Of a stretch of 64,000 nt of DNA, positions 1-13,238 are shown in pieces. The stretch's first letter is position 1; each line of letters begins with the position of its first letter. The translations under genes and the position numbers were made by a program. The stretch spans positions 310,001 through 374,000 of the forward strand of contig JADNRZ010000004.1 in NCBI GenBank assembly GCA_015501605.1, in the 5' to 3' direction. The stretch is from Panaeolus papilionaceus. Taxonomy: Eukaryota; Basidiomycota; Agaricomycetes; Agaricales. Under the pieces are notes generated by a model. It was not told the DNA's origin. It searched no databases and saw only the letters and a list, made by a program, of their open reading frames with translations.

Positions 1-182
1 GTTGGCATTTTTCTGGATATGTTCCAGCGTCAAACAAGTAGTAGGTCTTTTTGCATGGTTCTCGTTCGCAATACCAGTATTTGGATTTGGGGCGGCAACT
101 GTAGGGGCGGCAATGTGGAAGGAGAATCTTTTGCAGTGAGGAATCGTCGATGTAAATACCCAGTGACATATGTACAACTTTA

Positions 183-2806
183 TCAATGTTTTGTCTTCTT
201 GGAACGATCGATATGCGCCCTGAGCTTTTGCTGTTTCTCCCTCAACGATGCTTTCTTCTTCCCCTTGACGGCCCCACTACTGAGAATCATCATTATAGGT
301 TTGTTGCGAGCCTTCTCCCTGTTCGTCGAACTGCTGGGTGCAGCCTTGTTTTGCTTGCCCTTCCTCGAGCCAAACTTGTCACGGCCTTCGCGGCCCTTTT
401 GGATAGACGCCATACGCTCTGCGTAATCAGCTTTTGCCTTCTTGCGAGGTCCAAGAATATCATTTTCTGAGATAAATTCATTCTCGAGGTCTTCGGGCTG
501 TGCGTTGGCACCAAGCTTGCGCTTGGGTTTTGTTGATCCAGCAGTCGGTTCTGCTGCTTGTCGACGGAGATCATCCAGGAGTGCGAAATCGGCAGGTGTC
601 AGAATCTGTCATGATATTCCTTCAGCTTGACTCTGTAAATCATATACAAACCACATGGGCGTACCTTCGTCGTAGACAAAGTAGAAACTGTAGTGGCCTG
701 TGTAACTGCGTCCTTCTCGGGGATGGGTGCTTTTTTGACCTCCGCCTCGTCTTCGCTGTCGCTAATCTCAAGATCATTATCGTCATCAGACTCGACATTG
801 ATCCACCCCTCAGATGCCTCCGAGTCAGAACTTGAGTCAGATTCGACATCCCACCCATTCCAGTCGTCCTCATCCTCCTCTAGCTCATCGCCATCTTCTT
901 CGCGCAGGCGTTTCAAATGCTCTTCCAGAAGCTGAAAATACAGTGAGGAATTGAACGCTAGTCGAGAAGGGATTGGACCTACTGAAAGTCCTGCAACATC
1001 CACTGCCGCCTCTGCAGTATGACCGTATGGAAGTGCACGGGCAGTGAGGTTGAGACCCATACTGGCATCTTTGCCCTGCACCAAGTTAGTGGATTGCGAC
1101 ATGTGCAGAGTTGATGAACTTACTCGTTCTCTTCTCTTCAGCATACTGGGGTTAACCTCTCGGTATAGTTTTAGTAGACCGCGAGCACCCGCCGTTACAG
1201 CCTTGTCTTTACTTTTCCTGTATTCGATTAGATCACCCAAAAGGTCTTCTTCCATACCCCACGGCTGTCGTCTGCTGATTTCTCGGATGGAATTCAGCCC
1301 AGCAGCGATAACCTCTGAGGCGACTCCAGGGTGTACGAACTCTTGAGCAAGTTTGCGAATAACGGGGGTAATTGCGTCGGGGGGTGTCAAATCATGCACG
1401 GACTGTGCGAGAGCGACGAGGATGCTGGGAACACGGAGTTGGCGATACGACAGGTATTTGATAATATAGGTATAGAAACCTAGAACACAAAGCTTGTGCG
1501 ATCCCATAACGCGTGAAAGAAGTTGCATGATTAAAATTTTATGGTCCAGCGAGAAGCGTTTGTCATATGTGTTCAAAATATCATACAGCTTTTCTCCGAA
1601 TGTTTGAGGGTCATGAAGCAATTGAATGGCAGAGAAATTGGGTAGCGTGTCCTTGCCCTTCTCTTTTCTTTGCTGCAACGAGTATCGATCAGCTGTAAGG
1701 ACACGGACTATCAATTGTGTTTACCTTTTTGGCGGCTTTCATTTGTTTCTTGAGTTTTTTGTCACCACTGCGAGTCTTTTTGTTAATCTCTCGCCGGTGT
1801 TGGAGACCTTTGACATCAATCGTCTGTTGAAATTTGAAAGACTGAGCAAAATCTACATAGGTCTGGATGTAGCTTCATACCTCATCTTCGTCGTCGCTGT
1901 CATCCCCAGCTTCCTCACTTCCGAGGAAGAAGTGCAATGACGCACTTTGTACTTTGGTGACAGGATGGAAGCAGCCTTGGGCCACAATAGACACGGACTT
2001 AGCGTCCGACCTATGTAATCTTGAGCTCAATATAAACGAAGATGAAAACATCGAAACAAACCAGATGCCCTTTCTCCACAACTCTTTCGTAAGCACGATA
2101 GCCCACATCGCTTCTTCAGAGTTTTGACCTTCTGGATTTGCAGATGTCATTTTTAGCTTTCCTTTGTCGCCTTGCACATCCCCCGACATGCCATGTTCCA
2201 CCATGCTAAAAAGCATAGCTTGCACAGCTCTGTTGAGTTTATGATTTTGGGAACGCATGTTGGCGACTCGAATGTCCGTCAGAATTTGATTTCGAATATA
2301 AGTGCGTAGGGTGGATGAAGAGGTACGAGGTAATAAGGGAAACAGTGACTTGAGCAATCTAAAGGGTTGTTTGATTAGCAGACTAAAATATGTTGTTTGG
2401 ACTCACTCGACGGATGTGATAACATCCTTGTTTCGAAGCATAATCAGGTTCTGTACCAGAGTTTTCCGTGTGTCTGGAGATAATGTCGCATAACCGTCAA
2501 GTAAGAGAGAAGATATCTGCGTAGGAAATTCTGCAGTCTCCTTTGGATAACATGTTGCGACCTTTGATATGTATATGGTTACAAGTCGTTCAAGGCAAAT
2601 AAAAGGATAATTCGTACTTGAGCGATAAAAGTGACAAGCTCTTTAAAGTGTTGAACTTGATCATTTGGATTAATTTTGAATATTTCCCTGGTACTGTTGT
2701 AATGATTCCATTGTTGAAGAAATTCTTCTTTATAGGCTACAGGATCCCTCTTAATTAGATTCTGTAGCTGAGGAAGGTTAGAGGTGAGTAGAATGCCGCG
2801 ACCCAT
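183..2806 (-). CDS. SDA1: SDA1 homologue, 60S ribosome biogenesis and export factor
   Basis: Sda1 is a nucleolar/nuclear protein needed for late 60S pre-ribosome maturation and export; in yeast its loss also disturbs actin and G1 progression. The N-terminus at 2806 (MGRG, then RRDP-like [15 protein letters not shown]) matches the family start; a Met five codons upstream at 2821 is possible. The helical core follows in several exons (e.g. 1875-2357 and about 960-1700, containing [15 protein letters not shown] and [11 protein letters not shown]). An acidic tract lies at about 690-900 ([32 protein letters not shown]). The conserved C-terminal SDA1 block is at 183-600, with [21 protein letters not shown] and a Lys/Arg-rich end. 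There are about six short introns. It is divergently paired with the acidic protein gene, with about 160 bp between starts. Identity is secure; exact exon edges are by eye. Confidence 0.93.
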
Positions 2807-2967
2807 TTTGTGAGAGATCAAGGAGATTCATTTTCAAAAATGTTTAATGGTAAAGAGGGTGTGACAAATGCAAAGGTGTTACTAAATTGTGACAACTGAC
2901 TGATGACTGACTTGTGGTGAAAGGATGTTGCTGTCCCTACCTCTGTTCGTTTTATGCAACCACCACA

Positions 2968-5964
2968 ATGTCTGCCATGTTAGAATCCTACGACATGCAA
3001 ATGCACGATTATCCAACAGATATTGACATACAAATGCATCCATCCTCATCAGACCAATGGTTTCATGATGAAGCCAAGATGGAGGAGGATCTTCCACATC
3101 GCACTGACCCATCTATGAAGGCAGACCAATACGACCTGGACAAAACCGATTTTCCAATAGAAGTGGAAATGGATTCTTCCCTTGACCCTGATGCTCATGT
3201 CAACGAATATGAAATGCTCGACGGAGAATTTATGCATGAAAGCGGTTCCACGGAGCTCGTGGATGTCGAGGTTTTGGATGCCTCCCTAGTCCATACCCCC
3301 TCGGTACTACCAGTGGAAATGCACAATATCGAGCCAACGACTGCGCCTCAATATTCTCTTCACGATGTCACTATTCCCTCTGAACCCTCATCGGTTTCAA
3401 TACCCCAAATTCTGCCTGACAATACCCCTTTGACCACACTCCCCGCCACAGCGGATTTCAAAGAGGATGATTTACCTCGCCTTGAAGCAGATTCAACTTC
3501 AGCCAAACTTCCAGAACCTTACGGCATTTCTGTTGCTGAGGTGCCTTCGACGCCCGCTACCATTTCGCATGAACCCAATCCCGCCATATCTTCCACGGAG
3601 CAAGAGGCCGACAACCACGCGGAATCATTGCCTCAAGAAAATCCTACTGAAGAAACCACACTGAACTCGGAGGAACTACAGCAACACCAACTACAGGCAT
3701 GGTCGACACAGACAGGAGAAATGCCCCCGAATCCGACACCACACGCAGAGGATGCTCAACCCGAAGCATCGTCAGAATTGGTGGAAACCCAGAGTGCACT
3801 TCAACCTGAAGAAGAAGAAGAGATCACTTACAACGACATTCCTGACTCGTCACATGTGCAGCATGACGAGACTGAACACGCACCTCCACAATCAACTGGG
3901 GATCCCCATGAAATATCTGAAGGAGTCTTCATTGAACCACCTCCACCCGTGATAATGTCTTTGCCTCAAACAGACCTTCATGTAACGTTTTTTACCTCAT
4001 CCGAAGGTGAAGTCCAAGAAGGTACCCCTGTCATCTTCCAGCACCTGCCAACCCTTTATTATGAGCCTCTGCCGACCGTTTTTGAAGCCCTGAGGCAAGA
4101 ATCAATTATTCACAATCTACCTGGAGTTGACGAGGCTGAACTCGTCATGGATATACTGAGCTTGCAGCTGAGGATATCTGAGGTATGTTAATCTCGAAAT
4201 GAAAAATCATGACAAATAGACATTGACACTGCTTATTTATTTTCAGGATAATATCTATTCTCGAGACATGAGTCTGCATGACCTGAACGTCCTGCATGAT
4301 GCAGCGGGCTTGTCCGGATCTCTACATATTTCAACCACGACTTCAACGCCCCGCTTCATTGTACAATACCATCGTCTTCAGGAGTCTATTCATCGATCGA
4401 ATCCGGAGGAACCGACGAATCCCCAGCATTCAAGGGGACCATCCGATGCGCCCCCACCCGACACAGCGCGTAAGTGTGGTGAATTTGAATGTTTGAAACC
4501 TACTAACATATTTTTAGAGCTACTGTCAGAGGGATCGACGGAGCAAACATCTGAAGACGTGCCCAAAATTTTCGGGCATCAGGATCAGCAAGTCACTACA
4601 GCACTGCACGATGGCGAAGATGCAGACGTGGAGAATGTGAGGCAAATTGTGCGCGACGCCGATAAACAGGCTATCGGTGCGAACGACCACGATGGGGAGA
4701 CAGAGCAAGATCATGATGATGAGAGGTCGGAGTCGACTGTAGAAAACGAAGGGGACGGCACAGGGAATGATGTTCAGGAGGCGCCTTTCGACGAAAACTC
4801 AGCTATCCCCGAGGCAGAAGAACTCGGAGAAGGTGTGGTTGAATCTGTGCACCAGCAAGAGACGTTCGACGAACCCCCCTCAAGCCATACGACTGGCGAA
4901 GGTCATCAGATTGCCAATACTGCAGAATTGGCCAACGTAGATGAACATGTTGACGACGAAGATGGAAACGAGGATGAAGAAAACGGCGATCCAGGTCAAG
5001 ATGTATTGTCTGGTGAAAACGATGTGGATGACCATGGCAGTTATGAGGAGGATGGAGAAGTGATTGAGGACGGCTTCTCTGGTGTTGATCTGCACGGAGA
5101 AGATTTGGTCGAGAATGGGGAAGCTTCGTCTGTGGAAGATGAGGAGGAATCTTTTTACGAACTCGGACATGCCATTGAGGAGCCAGTTACAGATGTAACC
5201 GAAGTGATACCGCTAGAGGCTCTGGAGCCTGCTGAAGAAGATGGTTCATCGGAAGATCATCATACTTCGACTCTGGGTTCTCGGGATACTTCCCCATCGT
5301 CTTCAGGCGGACATGTTCGTCATTCCCCCGATGAGGAGGGTGAAGCAGTGGACAAAGGTATGTGCTTGCTCTTAAAATAGTCTTGTATGACAACTGATTC
5401 ATCTACTGTAGACAATTATGATGAGGAAGAGCTGCACGTCGGAGATGAGGGATATGCCGTCAATGACGGCAATCACAATGATTCGGAGGCTCATCTCGAC
5501 GAAACGCACAACGAAAACCAGCTTGTGGATTCAAAGGACGACCTGCAGAAAAAAGTTTACTTTGGTGCGTGGTATATTATTTGCGTTTTATTCAAACACT
5601 ACTAACTTGGGACACAGACCAACAGGATTCTGCTGAAGGTCTGCTCCAAGCTGACCCAGATGTCCCTGATCTACCCGACGAGCCAATCTCGTTTGAAGAT
5701 TGGGACGCGGATGGAGACTTTGATTACGAAGAATGGGACGAAGGCAAAGACTATTCAACGACATTGTCGAATAATGAGAGTACTACAACGCTGTCCAGTA
5801 AATCATCCAAGAGGACATTCGAGGAAGTAGAAAATTCAGAAAATTACGGCGAATGGGCACCCGCAAGCTCACCAGGTCAGGAACATCATTTTTTTAGGAT
5901 CATTACCAGAGTTGACTGATGCTTTTTGACCGTTTTAGACCCTAAGCGCACTCGCACACTTTAA
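2968..5964 (+). CDS. large acidic protein of unknown function
   Basis: I do not recognise this family. The ATG at 2968 is chosen because the in-frame upstream stretch (from 2914) looks like leader sequence and the text after MSAMLESYD is strongly biased to Asp/Glu. Six exons are inferred, with introns near 4183-4246, 4469-4517, 5358-5411, 5563-5617 and 5875-5938; the last exon adds only DPKRTRTL. The product is about 900 residues. Residues 1-330 are acidic and Pro/Ser/Thr-rich, probably disordered. At about 330-460, spanning the first intron, lies a compact hydrophobic block (TDLHVTFFTSSEGE, PTLYYEPLPTVFEALR, LVMDILSLQLRISEDNIYSR, STPRFIVQYHRLQESI) that looks like a folded domain. The rest is Asp/Glu/His/Gly-rich and disordered, ending in a short acidic SFEDWDADGDFDYEEWDE segment. 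It is probably nuclear by composition only. It is convergent with the condensin gene. Confidence 0.8.
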
Positions 5965-6246
5965 GTCTTTTCGCAGACGCTGGTGACTGCGACGGCTCCT
6001 ATCAGACGAATAGGTGATGTTGCAAGGTTCAGTAAATTATGTCTTTCTATTCGCAGATTCCTGGTATTGTATTATGGTATTATTTCGCTAATTTTTCTAG
6101 GTTTCAAGAGGGGTATCAAAGTGGGCAAAAAATAAATAAGCTCTGCCATGGAGTGGGATGATCTGAATGCATGCTGTAGTATTAGTCGCGGTTGATGGGA
6201 CACTATCATTGCTTGACGTATTGTAGATCTGTCGTAGATCACGTCA

Positions 6247-9200
6247 TTAGGATTCTGCAAGCAATTCGCTCACTTCATCTTCTTCATCTTCTGTATCCGC
6301 GTCCATGATTGAGTCGACCGTGCTGGATGTTGTCGCTGACAATGGATCCAGTAGTTTGCTGATATCACGGTCCAACTGACTTTCGTTGACCGACAGCCTG
6401 CAGGCCGAAGTTTAACGCAATCCAACTTCAGCTGAACAATACTCACTTCGATACAGCACTCTCCAAGGTATCCGGTGTACCTTCTTCGTACTCCTCTAAG
6501 TTGATTATTTGAATTGGTTTCGCGTTCGTTTTCCTGGGGGTTGTCTTGAATACGTTGAACTGAGCAGAAATTAATACTAATAGACTTACGCCGCTCTTCT
6601 GGGAAGAATTCTCTTGGAAGGACCAGCCCCATCATTACCTGAGAGACGTGCTCGCCTGCGCAAAAGTGACAATTAAACTAAGAACCTCAGGTACGAGGGC
6701 AGACTCACTTGTTTGGTCTTCCCGGTCCGGATACACCATCATCTTCGTCAGGGCCACCATCCACACCTAAACTTCCAGTGCTCTGGGATCGCCTAGATAA
6801 TGGAATCGGCTTAGGCGGCGGGTTGGGAAAGTGGATGAACACGAACCTTTTCTTGACCCTGCCCGTTTCCTCCTCTTCCTCATCACTCAGGGGTATGAGG
6901 TCATCTAAGAATTGGAATAAATCTTGAAGCCCTTCCAAAGCCCGAAGGTCCTCCTCGCTGCAATTCTCGAGTTCCTTCTCGAACTTCTTATATATCATGG
7001 CCTCAAATTTCTTGAATGCATTTTTGCTGACTGCATCACCTAAAGAGCGCTAAACGGTGATGTAGGCCAAATTAGCACGCAGTATCATGATGCCCAATAC
7101 TCATGAGCGAACCTACCTGCTGTACGCGTCCCATTAAAAGCTTCAACCCTTTGACTTTCAGATCATCAATTGCATCTGGAACATATAATCGGTTGAGTGC
7201 TTGACACAGTACGCGCTTGTCTTCTTCTGAAAAACATCTGAACGTTAGCGGCAAGACTCGTGAACGACAGAACAAATCAACCCACTCGCGAGAGTCACTT
7301 TCACATTTGTATCAATCAAAAGCTTGATTATGTCGTGCGCCAAATCCATGTGAATTGAATAATCGACGTTCACATCTGCACCAGTTCTACGGGTGGATCG
7401 AGCTGTTTTGTTAGTGCTCGTTCTCATTAAGAAACAACCACATACACAAGTCCTTCTAATTGGATGGGATCTGTCCAGAATGTAAACAGTTCTGTTAGCC
7501 TTGCTGAGGTCATGATCTCATCATCGTCATCGTCTGCTTCATGTCGGTCTTGACATACGTCCAAGAAGATGTGAATGAAGTTCTGAACTTTAGTCAGGTA
7601 CGCTCGATATATTGGAGTAAGTGTACACAAATTATCATACCTCGCGCATTTTTTGTTGGCGTGCTTTAGACGACCAGCTGTAGCGCCTCAAGAAAAGGTT
7701 GAGGCATTGCCGAAGAGCCTGATTATCCTTGGTTGCAGGAGAGATAAAGTTCTTGATCAAATTCGGAAGGATCTGCATTGTGTAGAAGGCGTCTGTGAGT
7801 AAGTCGTGACGAATATTACGACTAAACACTTACCTCTTTAGGCATAACAATGTTGTTCCACAGAAGTTTGGATGCACCGTCACAAAGGACCGCTTTCAGT
7901 GTCGCGTCTTCCTCATTTTGAAGCAGATCCAGCAAAAATTTGACGAAATCGTCGTACTGGATAGGACGTCATATCATCATTGTCACCGGAGTAGAAAATA
8001 AACGATAAATGCGTACGGCAGTAGCAGACACTTGAAACAAGGCGTAGTCGTGCATTATCAGCATGTCAAAGAGAGCTTGCATGATAGTCACTTTTATAGC
8101 TACGGGGGAGCTGCTGACGTGTTGGATGAAGAAGCCAAAAGATCTGACAGCCAGGTCCTATTCTCGGATTCGAGCACCCATATAAGCTGCTGATGAGTTT
8201 AAATCCTCACCTTTGCTATGAGGCAGTAGAGAGCCATACACTTTAGTCCTTTTTGCCTGAATCGGACGTCTTTACGTTGTATTGATGGAAAGATCAAATT
8301 TTGCAACGCCCCCTCAAGCGCTGAATTTTCTCGTAGTTTCTACATGAAGTGTCAGTCATGAGACGCTCTTCATACCACGCACATGGTAGGACTTACCCCG
8401 TTGACGCGCTCTAGCATTCCACTTAGTAGAGTAAGACACTTTAGATCCATGGCATCAACGCGAGCTTGTTGTTCCAAAGACAACTCCTTGGAAGGTAGTT
8501 GAGCTGGTTGAAAAGACGAGGGCCCCTGGCTTTTGTCGATGCTAATATCCGGATTGTGACACTGGGTAACAGCTAAAGCAAGATACCCTCTGGGAGAACA
8601 TTTAAACCCACCTCTTCAGCATCACTACCATCCTCAATGGTTGCATTGTCTCGGAGGTCTTGCACCTCTTCAACGACAATACGGATGAGTTCCTTCTCAT
8701 TGGAGATGATAGTGGTTAAAACGTCAAGGCACCGTAGCATTACTGGTTCAGACAAGGACCCGCAGCGAAGCATTTCCCCTGAGGACTGAAGATGAGCAAC
8801 AGTGATAAGATGTTGATCAATCTATAACTTACGAACTAGCTTCAATATTTTTCTTCGTCCTATCTCGTCAGAATAATCCAGGTCCAAGGCAAGTTTCAAA
8901 AGCTCAGATAAGACTGCTTCTAAGTTCTCCCTTTTGTCCTCGAATTCCCCAACGGACACTGCGTCCTCGTCCAAGGTTGTCAGCTTTGAAGCGACTCCGT
9001 CCGCAATATGTTGCACCAGATTGTTGTACGAAGACTGAATATGAAATGCGAGCACCATGACCACAGGGAGCATGGTTTCCAGCGCTTCTTCCTTCTTATG
9101 TTTTCGACAATGTTGAACGAAAACACGAGCAAAGAGGGCCTTTTCGAGCGTTATTTCCTTCCAGTAATTCCCTAGGTTCAGATAAATGATTTTTCAGGTT

Positions 9201-10561
9201 CACACCACGCGAAATGCTATCTCACCGTCAAATGTCACTTTATGAAAAATATTTGGGTTGCTGAGTAGACTTTCTAGGAGGTCTTCAGCGATGATACCTC
9301 CGCCCTGAAGATCAAACAACGAAATGAGAGCGATAATCTTCTCATTCGCTGTCGTTTCGTTTGTATTTTCCTCGGCAGTTCCATCATGCGAGTTTGAATG
9401 GGTTTTTTCAGACATTAGGTTCAACCATACGACAATGAGAGACTCGGTAGCTGCTTTTACTGTTGACTCTCTGTCGTGAAGGCCGTTCCGAATTACTTGC
9501 TCCCTCTGCGCAATGGACAGACAGCGGGGATGCAAGAAGTTGGCCTGATCTTGCCATTTCGTATCAGCTTGCGGTTTGACTCTGTCTTCCAAAACCAGAC
9601 TGTAAACAGATTTTCGGATTAACATGTCCCTGTCTCGCAAGCGAAGCAAAACAGCAGGAAGCGTTTGCCGATTGATAGGTATGTTCAACAGGGTGTAGCG
9701 TCGAACATCACTGCGCGGGAAGCTTCTTTAGACGACCAAAGAGAGTGAGACATAGGCTCTTACGGTGAAGAATCGTGTGCCAGGATTTGAATGAGCGAAT
9801 CCTCAATGGAAGAGACCCCAGTTTCTGGGTCTGGCTCGTCGGAATCCGAAAGCTTGGCGAGGGAAATGGCTGCTTGCACTCTAATGTTGGCCTCTCTGTC
9901 GTGTGTTCGTTCTAAGATGCCAGTCTTCAACATTTCGTATGTGTCCGGGCTATAGAGGTACACAGGGTCAAGGAAGGTCGTTAGAAGGTTGAACCAACCT
10001 ACTCGATTGAGCCAAGATAGGATATCATCTCTGCGATGGTTTGAAGAACGCGATATCGAACGTTTTTGTCTTTGGACGCAATTCCTTCAATTAAAAAGTC
10101 CAAAAGCTTTGCGGTGAACCTCGAGACGTGAGTCTCTTCATCCTCATCTTCTTCGTCCTCTTCTTCTTCATCTTTTTGTGCGTTACGCTCTTCAGCAGCT
10201 GATAAATTGTCAGTTTTTGAGCAATACAGTATACATGTCTATCACCTCTTTCGTTGATAAATCGAACATAAGAGCCTACGAACTTGATGACGCGATCAGC
10301 ACAAACAACACCCTTTTTGTGGGGGAATGTTCTCGTTAAAAGGTCATGAACAATCTTTCTGAAAAGCGTTTCTCCTATCAGTGATTCCTGAGTGCCATTT
10401 TTTATGCTTTTTTTGATGGCGGCGAGTTCAATGTGAAGCTTATAAAGAGCGACGTGATTTTTACGATGGTTTGAAGTTGATGTTTGAACTTGGTCGAAAA
10501 TCTTGCTAATTTGCAATTGAAAATTTTCTCGTGTTTCCTCGTCAATAGCTTCACGCGCCAT
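6247..10561 (-). CDS. YCG1: Condensin complex non-SMC subunit 3 (Cnd3/Ycg1/NCAP-G)
   Basis: This is the HEAT-repeat subunit of condensin, which with Smc2, Smc4, Brn1 and Ycs4 compacts mitotic chromosomes; Ycg1 with Brn1 forms the DNA 'safety belt'. The start is MAREAIDEETRENFQ at 10561. The N-terminal block at 10091-10561 contains FDQVQTSTSNHRKNHVAL and GVVCADRVIKFVGSYVRFI, typical of the Cnd3 family. Several HEAT repeats follow at 9200-9963 (LKTGILERTHDREANIRVQA, LLRLRDRDMLIRKSVYSLV), then the Cnd3 C-terminal region to about 7000. The tail is acidic and Ser-rich, ending DTEDEEDEVSELLAES, with the stop at 6247. More than ten short introns break the C-terminal half. There is an ACGCGT motif 79 bp upstream of the ATG. 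The gene is divergent from RPC82. Confidence 0.92.
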
Positions 10562-10639
10562 TGTCGAAGGAGTGAAACGATAAAGCAACAAGGTCAAGGT
10601 GGAGAGAGTAAGACTAAAAGAAACAAAGAGACCAAAGCG

Positions 10640-10645
10640 ACGCGT
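10640..10645. promoter_or_regulatory. ACGCGT (MCB-like) motif in the CND3/RPC82 shared promoter
   Basis: A perfect ACGCGT lies 79 bp upstream of the condensin ATG and 143 bp upstream of the RPC82 ATG. In yeasts this is the MBF (Mbp1-Swi6) site driving G1/S genes, and basidiomycetes carry APSES-type MBF relatives. Function here is inferred from sequence and gene identity only. Confidence 0.4.
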
Positions 10646-10787
10646 TGACTGTGGACTACTTTATCACGCTCACGTGCACCTATTTAGATGACATCAGCAG
10701 TTGTAACGTCAAAAAATATTTAGGACTAGTATACGCACATACTTGTTGAGCATTAATTGTACTACATTAGCCAGGCTGTAAACCAGA

Positions 10788-12934
10788 ATGGCTGATGCAC
10801 ATACAGGTTCTCTTTGTACTGAAATAATCCACGCTCATTTCGGTCCCTTGACTGCAGTGCGTACTGCCTAGACATCTCCCACCATTGCTTCTGCTCATAT
10901 CGTGTTCAGAAAGTGGCATCGGTTTTACTGACAAAAGGACGTCTACCCTTCCCACAAATCGTTCGTCTGGCGTCACTAAAACCGAGAACCGCGCGCGCCT
11001 CTATACTGGTATTAATTCAACATAATTTACTTTGGCACTCGAAAGGGGATGATGGTAGAGAGGTTTTCGAAATCAACACCGATGAATGCATCATGCGATT
11101 GCGATTCGGTTACTTCATCTGGCTTTCTGACCAACTCTACGGCGCATTGGTGCGTATTCTACGTCTTGCTAGTCCTTTGGTTTCGCTTATGCCATCTCAG
11201 GCCGCCCGAATCGTGTCTCTAATCCTAGATCACGGCAAACTTCGTTCCGCGGACATTATTTCCCGACTCTCTGCAGCCGATGCTAAAAGTAAATCAAATA
11301 TATCATATGCTGGGACATACCCTGACGTACAATATAAGAAACAATTCAGGTGAACCAGGTGCTGATCAAATTGGTTAGCAATTCCTATCTCAAACCCTCT
11401 ACGATTTTGTCGCATCTTTCGCCAAGGGACAAATGCATCCAGTACGAAGCCGAAGAAAAGAAGAAGATAGCTGGTTTCCCTACGCCGAAGGAGCTTCGGG
11501 AGGCAAAAGAAACCGCACTGGCCAGATTGAAGAGAGAGGAGGAGGAGGCAGAACAAGCCGGACTCGTGCGTATGCCGCTAGCTATATCGAATTACTTTTT
11601 ACATGGATTGCGCAGAAACGAAAGGCGAAGGACCAACCAGGTCCTAAAACAAACAAGGTGCGAAATCATATCGTTTGAGCCCCTTCGCATACTCAAAGTG
11701 CAAAAGCGCAAAACGGACGACGAGGAGGTCACTATCAACGTATGTGACCCTTCTACCGCGCAGTATATCGTTGGCTAACCTTTGAGTACAGGATACCATC
11801 TACTTTAGACTTAACTATGACCGGTTCTTGATTCACATGAGGAATAAGGTGCAGTTTCTGTCTATACGGTTATGGGCATAAATAACCAGAGACAACCAGA
11901 TAATCGAGACGGCGGCTAAACACAGATTCAACCAAAGCGCTGCGTCTGTCATGAGGATCGTTTTAAACGCGGTAGAGTCCAACCAATATAACATCTCGGA
12001 ACCAAGATCCGGCAAGTACTTATCACCTCTCTTTACATGCTCGTATTTATGGTCTAGTCATCTGTTAGTTGCTCTATCGATTGCGGCCATTCTTACAAAA
12101 ATTCCAGAGGAATTAAATCTATCCCAGGAACTTGTTTATCCCTCGAAAAAAGTTTCGAACCACACATGCATCAAAGATTACCTTGGAATGTTAGCGTGTG
12201 CTGATAACCCGACCCCAGAAGGCCGCTCAGCAGCTTTTCTTTCCTATTCATCCTCAAAAATCCAAGTTGAGTATGAAGTAATAGCCAGAAAATTGCGGAG
12301 AACTGTTCTTGAAGCATTCGCCCGTGACAAACACGGATCGGAGGGGCTACGTATTTACCGTTTGCTTTTGGACAACGGTAAGATGGATGAGAAACAGGTA
12401 TCTTGATTTTTAATTGCGCGCGTCTCTGGATTATGATTTAGCCCACTTTTTTCAGATATCGAAGATTGTTATGATGGCAGCTAAAGACGTTCGTCCACTA
12501 CTGGTTGCTCTATCCAACGATGGCCTTGTCAGCACCCAGGAAGTTCCTAAAAGTGCGGATCGCAATCCAGCGAGAACGTTCTATTTATGGTAAACTACCC
12601 AGTCATCAGCGCACTTTTTCCGTTGCTCACAAATAGCCATAGGTACTCGGATTTGCAAAAGGCATCGGCATCCCTGCTTGCAAATGTCTACAAGACTTTG
12701 CACAATATTATCGCCCGCCGACGTTCAGAACGAGAAATCCCAGAGGTTGTTGCAGTTTTGGAAAAAAGAGAGCGAAGTGACGTCATCCAAGACGAAAGCC
12801 TTCTCACAAGGATGGAGCGTAACATATTGGAAGAATGGAGAACTAAAGAAAACAAATTAACAACGCTTGAAATGCGAGTAGAAGAACTTGTATTCTTATT
12901 GAAAGATTTAAAACATCTGTGTCCGGATGACTAA
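10788..12934 (+). CDS. RPC82: RNA polymerase III subunit Rpc82 (C82/RPC3)
   Basis: Rpc82 is part of the Pol III-specific Rpc82/34/31 subcomplex that opens promoters for tRNA and 5S transcription. The first exon encodes MADAHTGSLCTEIIHAHFGP; after an intron of about 52 nt the frame resumes as KVASVLLTKGRLPFPQIVR, which matches the family N-terminal winged-helix. Further winged-helix sequence follows (SLKPRTARASILVLIQHNLL), then the central region (KIPEELNLSQELVYPS and SSSKIQVEYEVIARKLRRTV) and the C-terminal coiled segment ending LVFLLKDLKHLCPDD at 12934. About six short introns are present. The long first intron is bounded by GTGCGT and TTCAG. Identity is confident. The gene is tandem with SPT16 downstream. 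Confidence 0.93.
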
Positions 12935-13238
12935 TACACAGACTTGGTTAAATGAGTCAAACGGAGTGAGATTTGGCAAAATTCAAGAGAAAAAAAGTGT
13001 GTTTAATTGGTGATATTTCTGGTACATTTATGGTCTTAAAGTATATAAAATTATATTCTCTGCTACATAGAATTACGTAGACTGAGATTGAACTTGAAAG
13101 GCTCAAGAAGCATGATAAAACTCTTGAATTCGGATGTAAGCAGTAATTTCAGACTCCGAATGTGCAAAGCATCAAGGCGCGTCCAAGACCTCATTCATTC
13201 TTCGACGCGTTCCCTACCCTTATTTCTCGACTTTCTTC
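12935..13238. other. Intergenic region, RPC82 3' flank and SPT16 promoter
   Basis: This is a 304 bp tandem spacer. The first half is AT-rich and presumably the RPC82 3' UTR. The second half is pyrimidine-rich just before the SPT16 ATG and holds one ACGCGT at 13205-13210. I see no tRNA-like fold or convincing small gene. Confidence 0.6.
13205..13210. promoter_or_regulatory. ACGCGT (MCB-like) motif upstream of SPT16
   Basis: A perfect ACGCGT lies 29 bp upstream of the SPT16 ATG, inside a pyrimidine-rich leader. It may be an MBF-type G1/S element or may fall within the 5' UTR; the transcription start is not known. Confidence 0.35.

Noticed and set aside
1..182. Start of a plus-strand gene (frame from position 19)
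   Set aside because: It overlaps the antisense of the SDA1 C-terminus and has no recognisable protein features; bases 1-182 show nothing I can support beyond the SDA1 3' flank.
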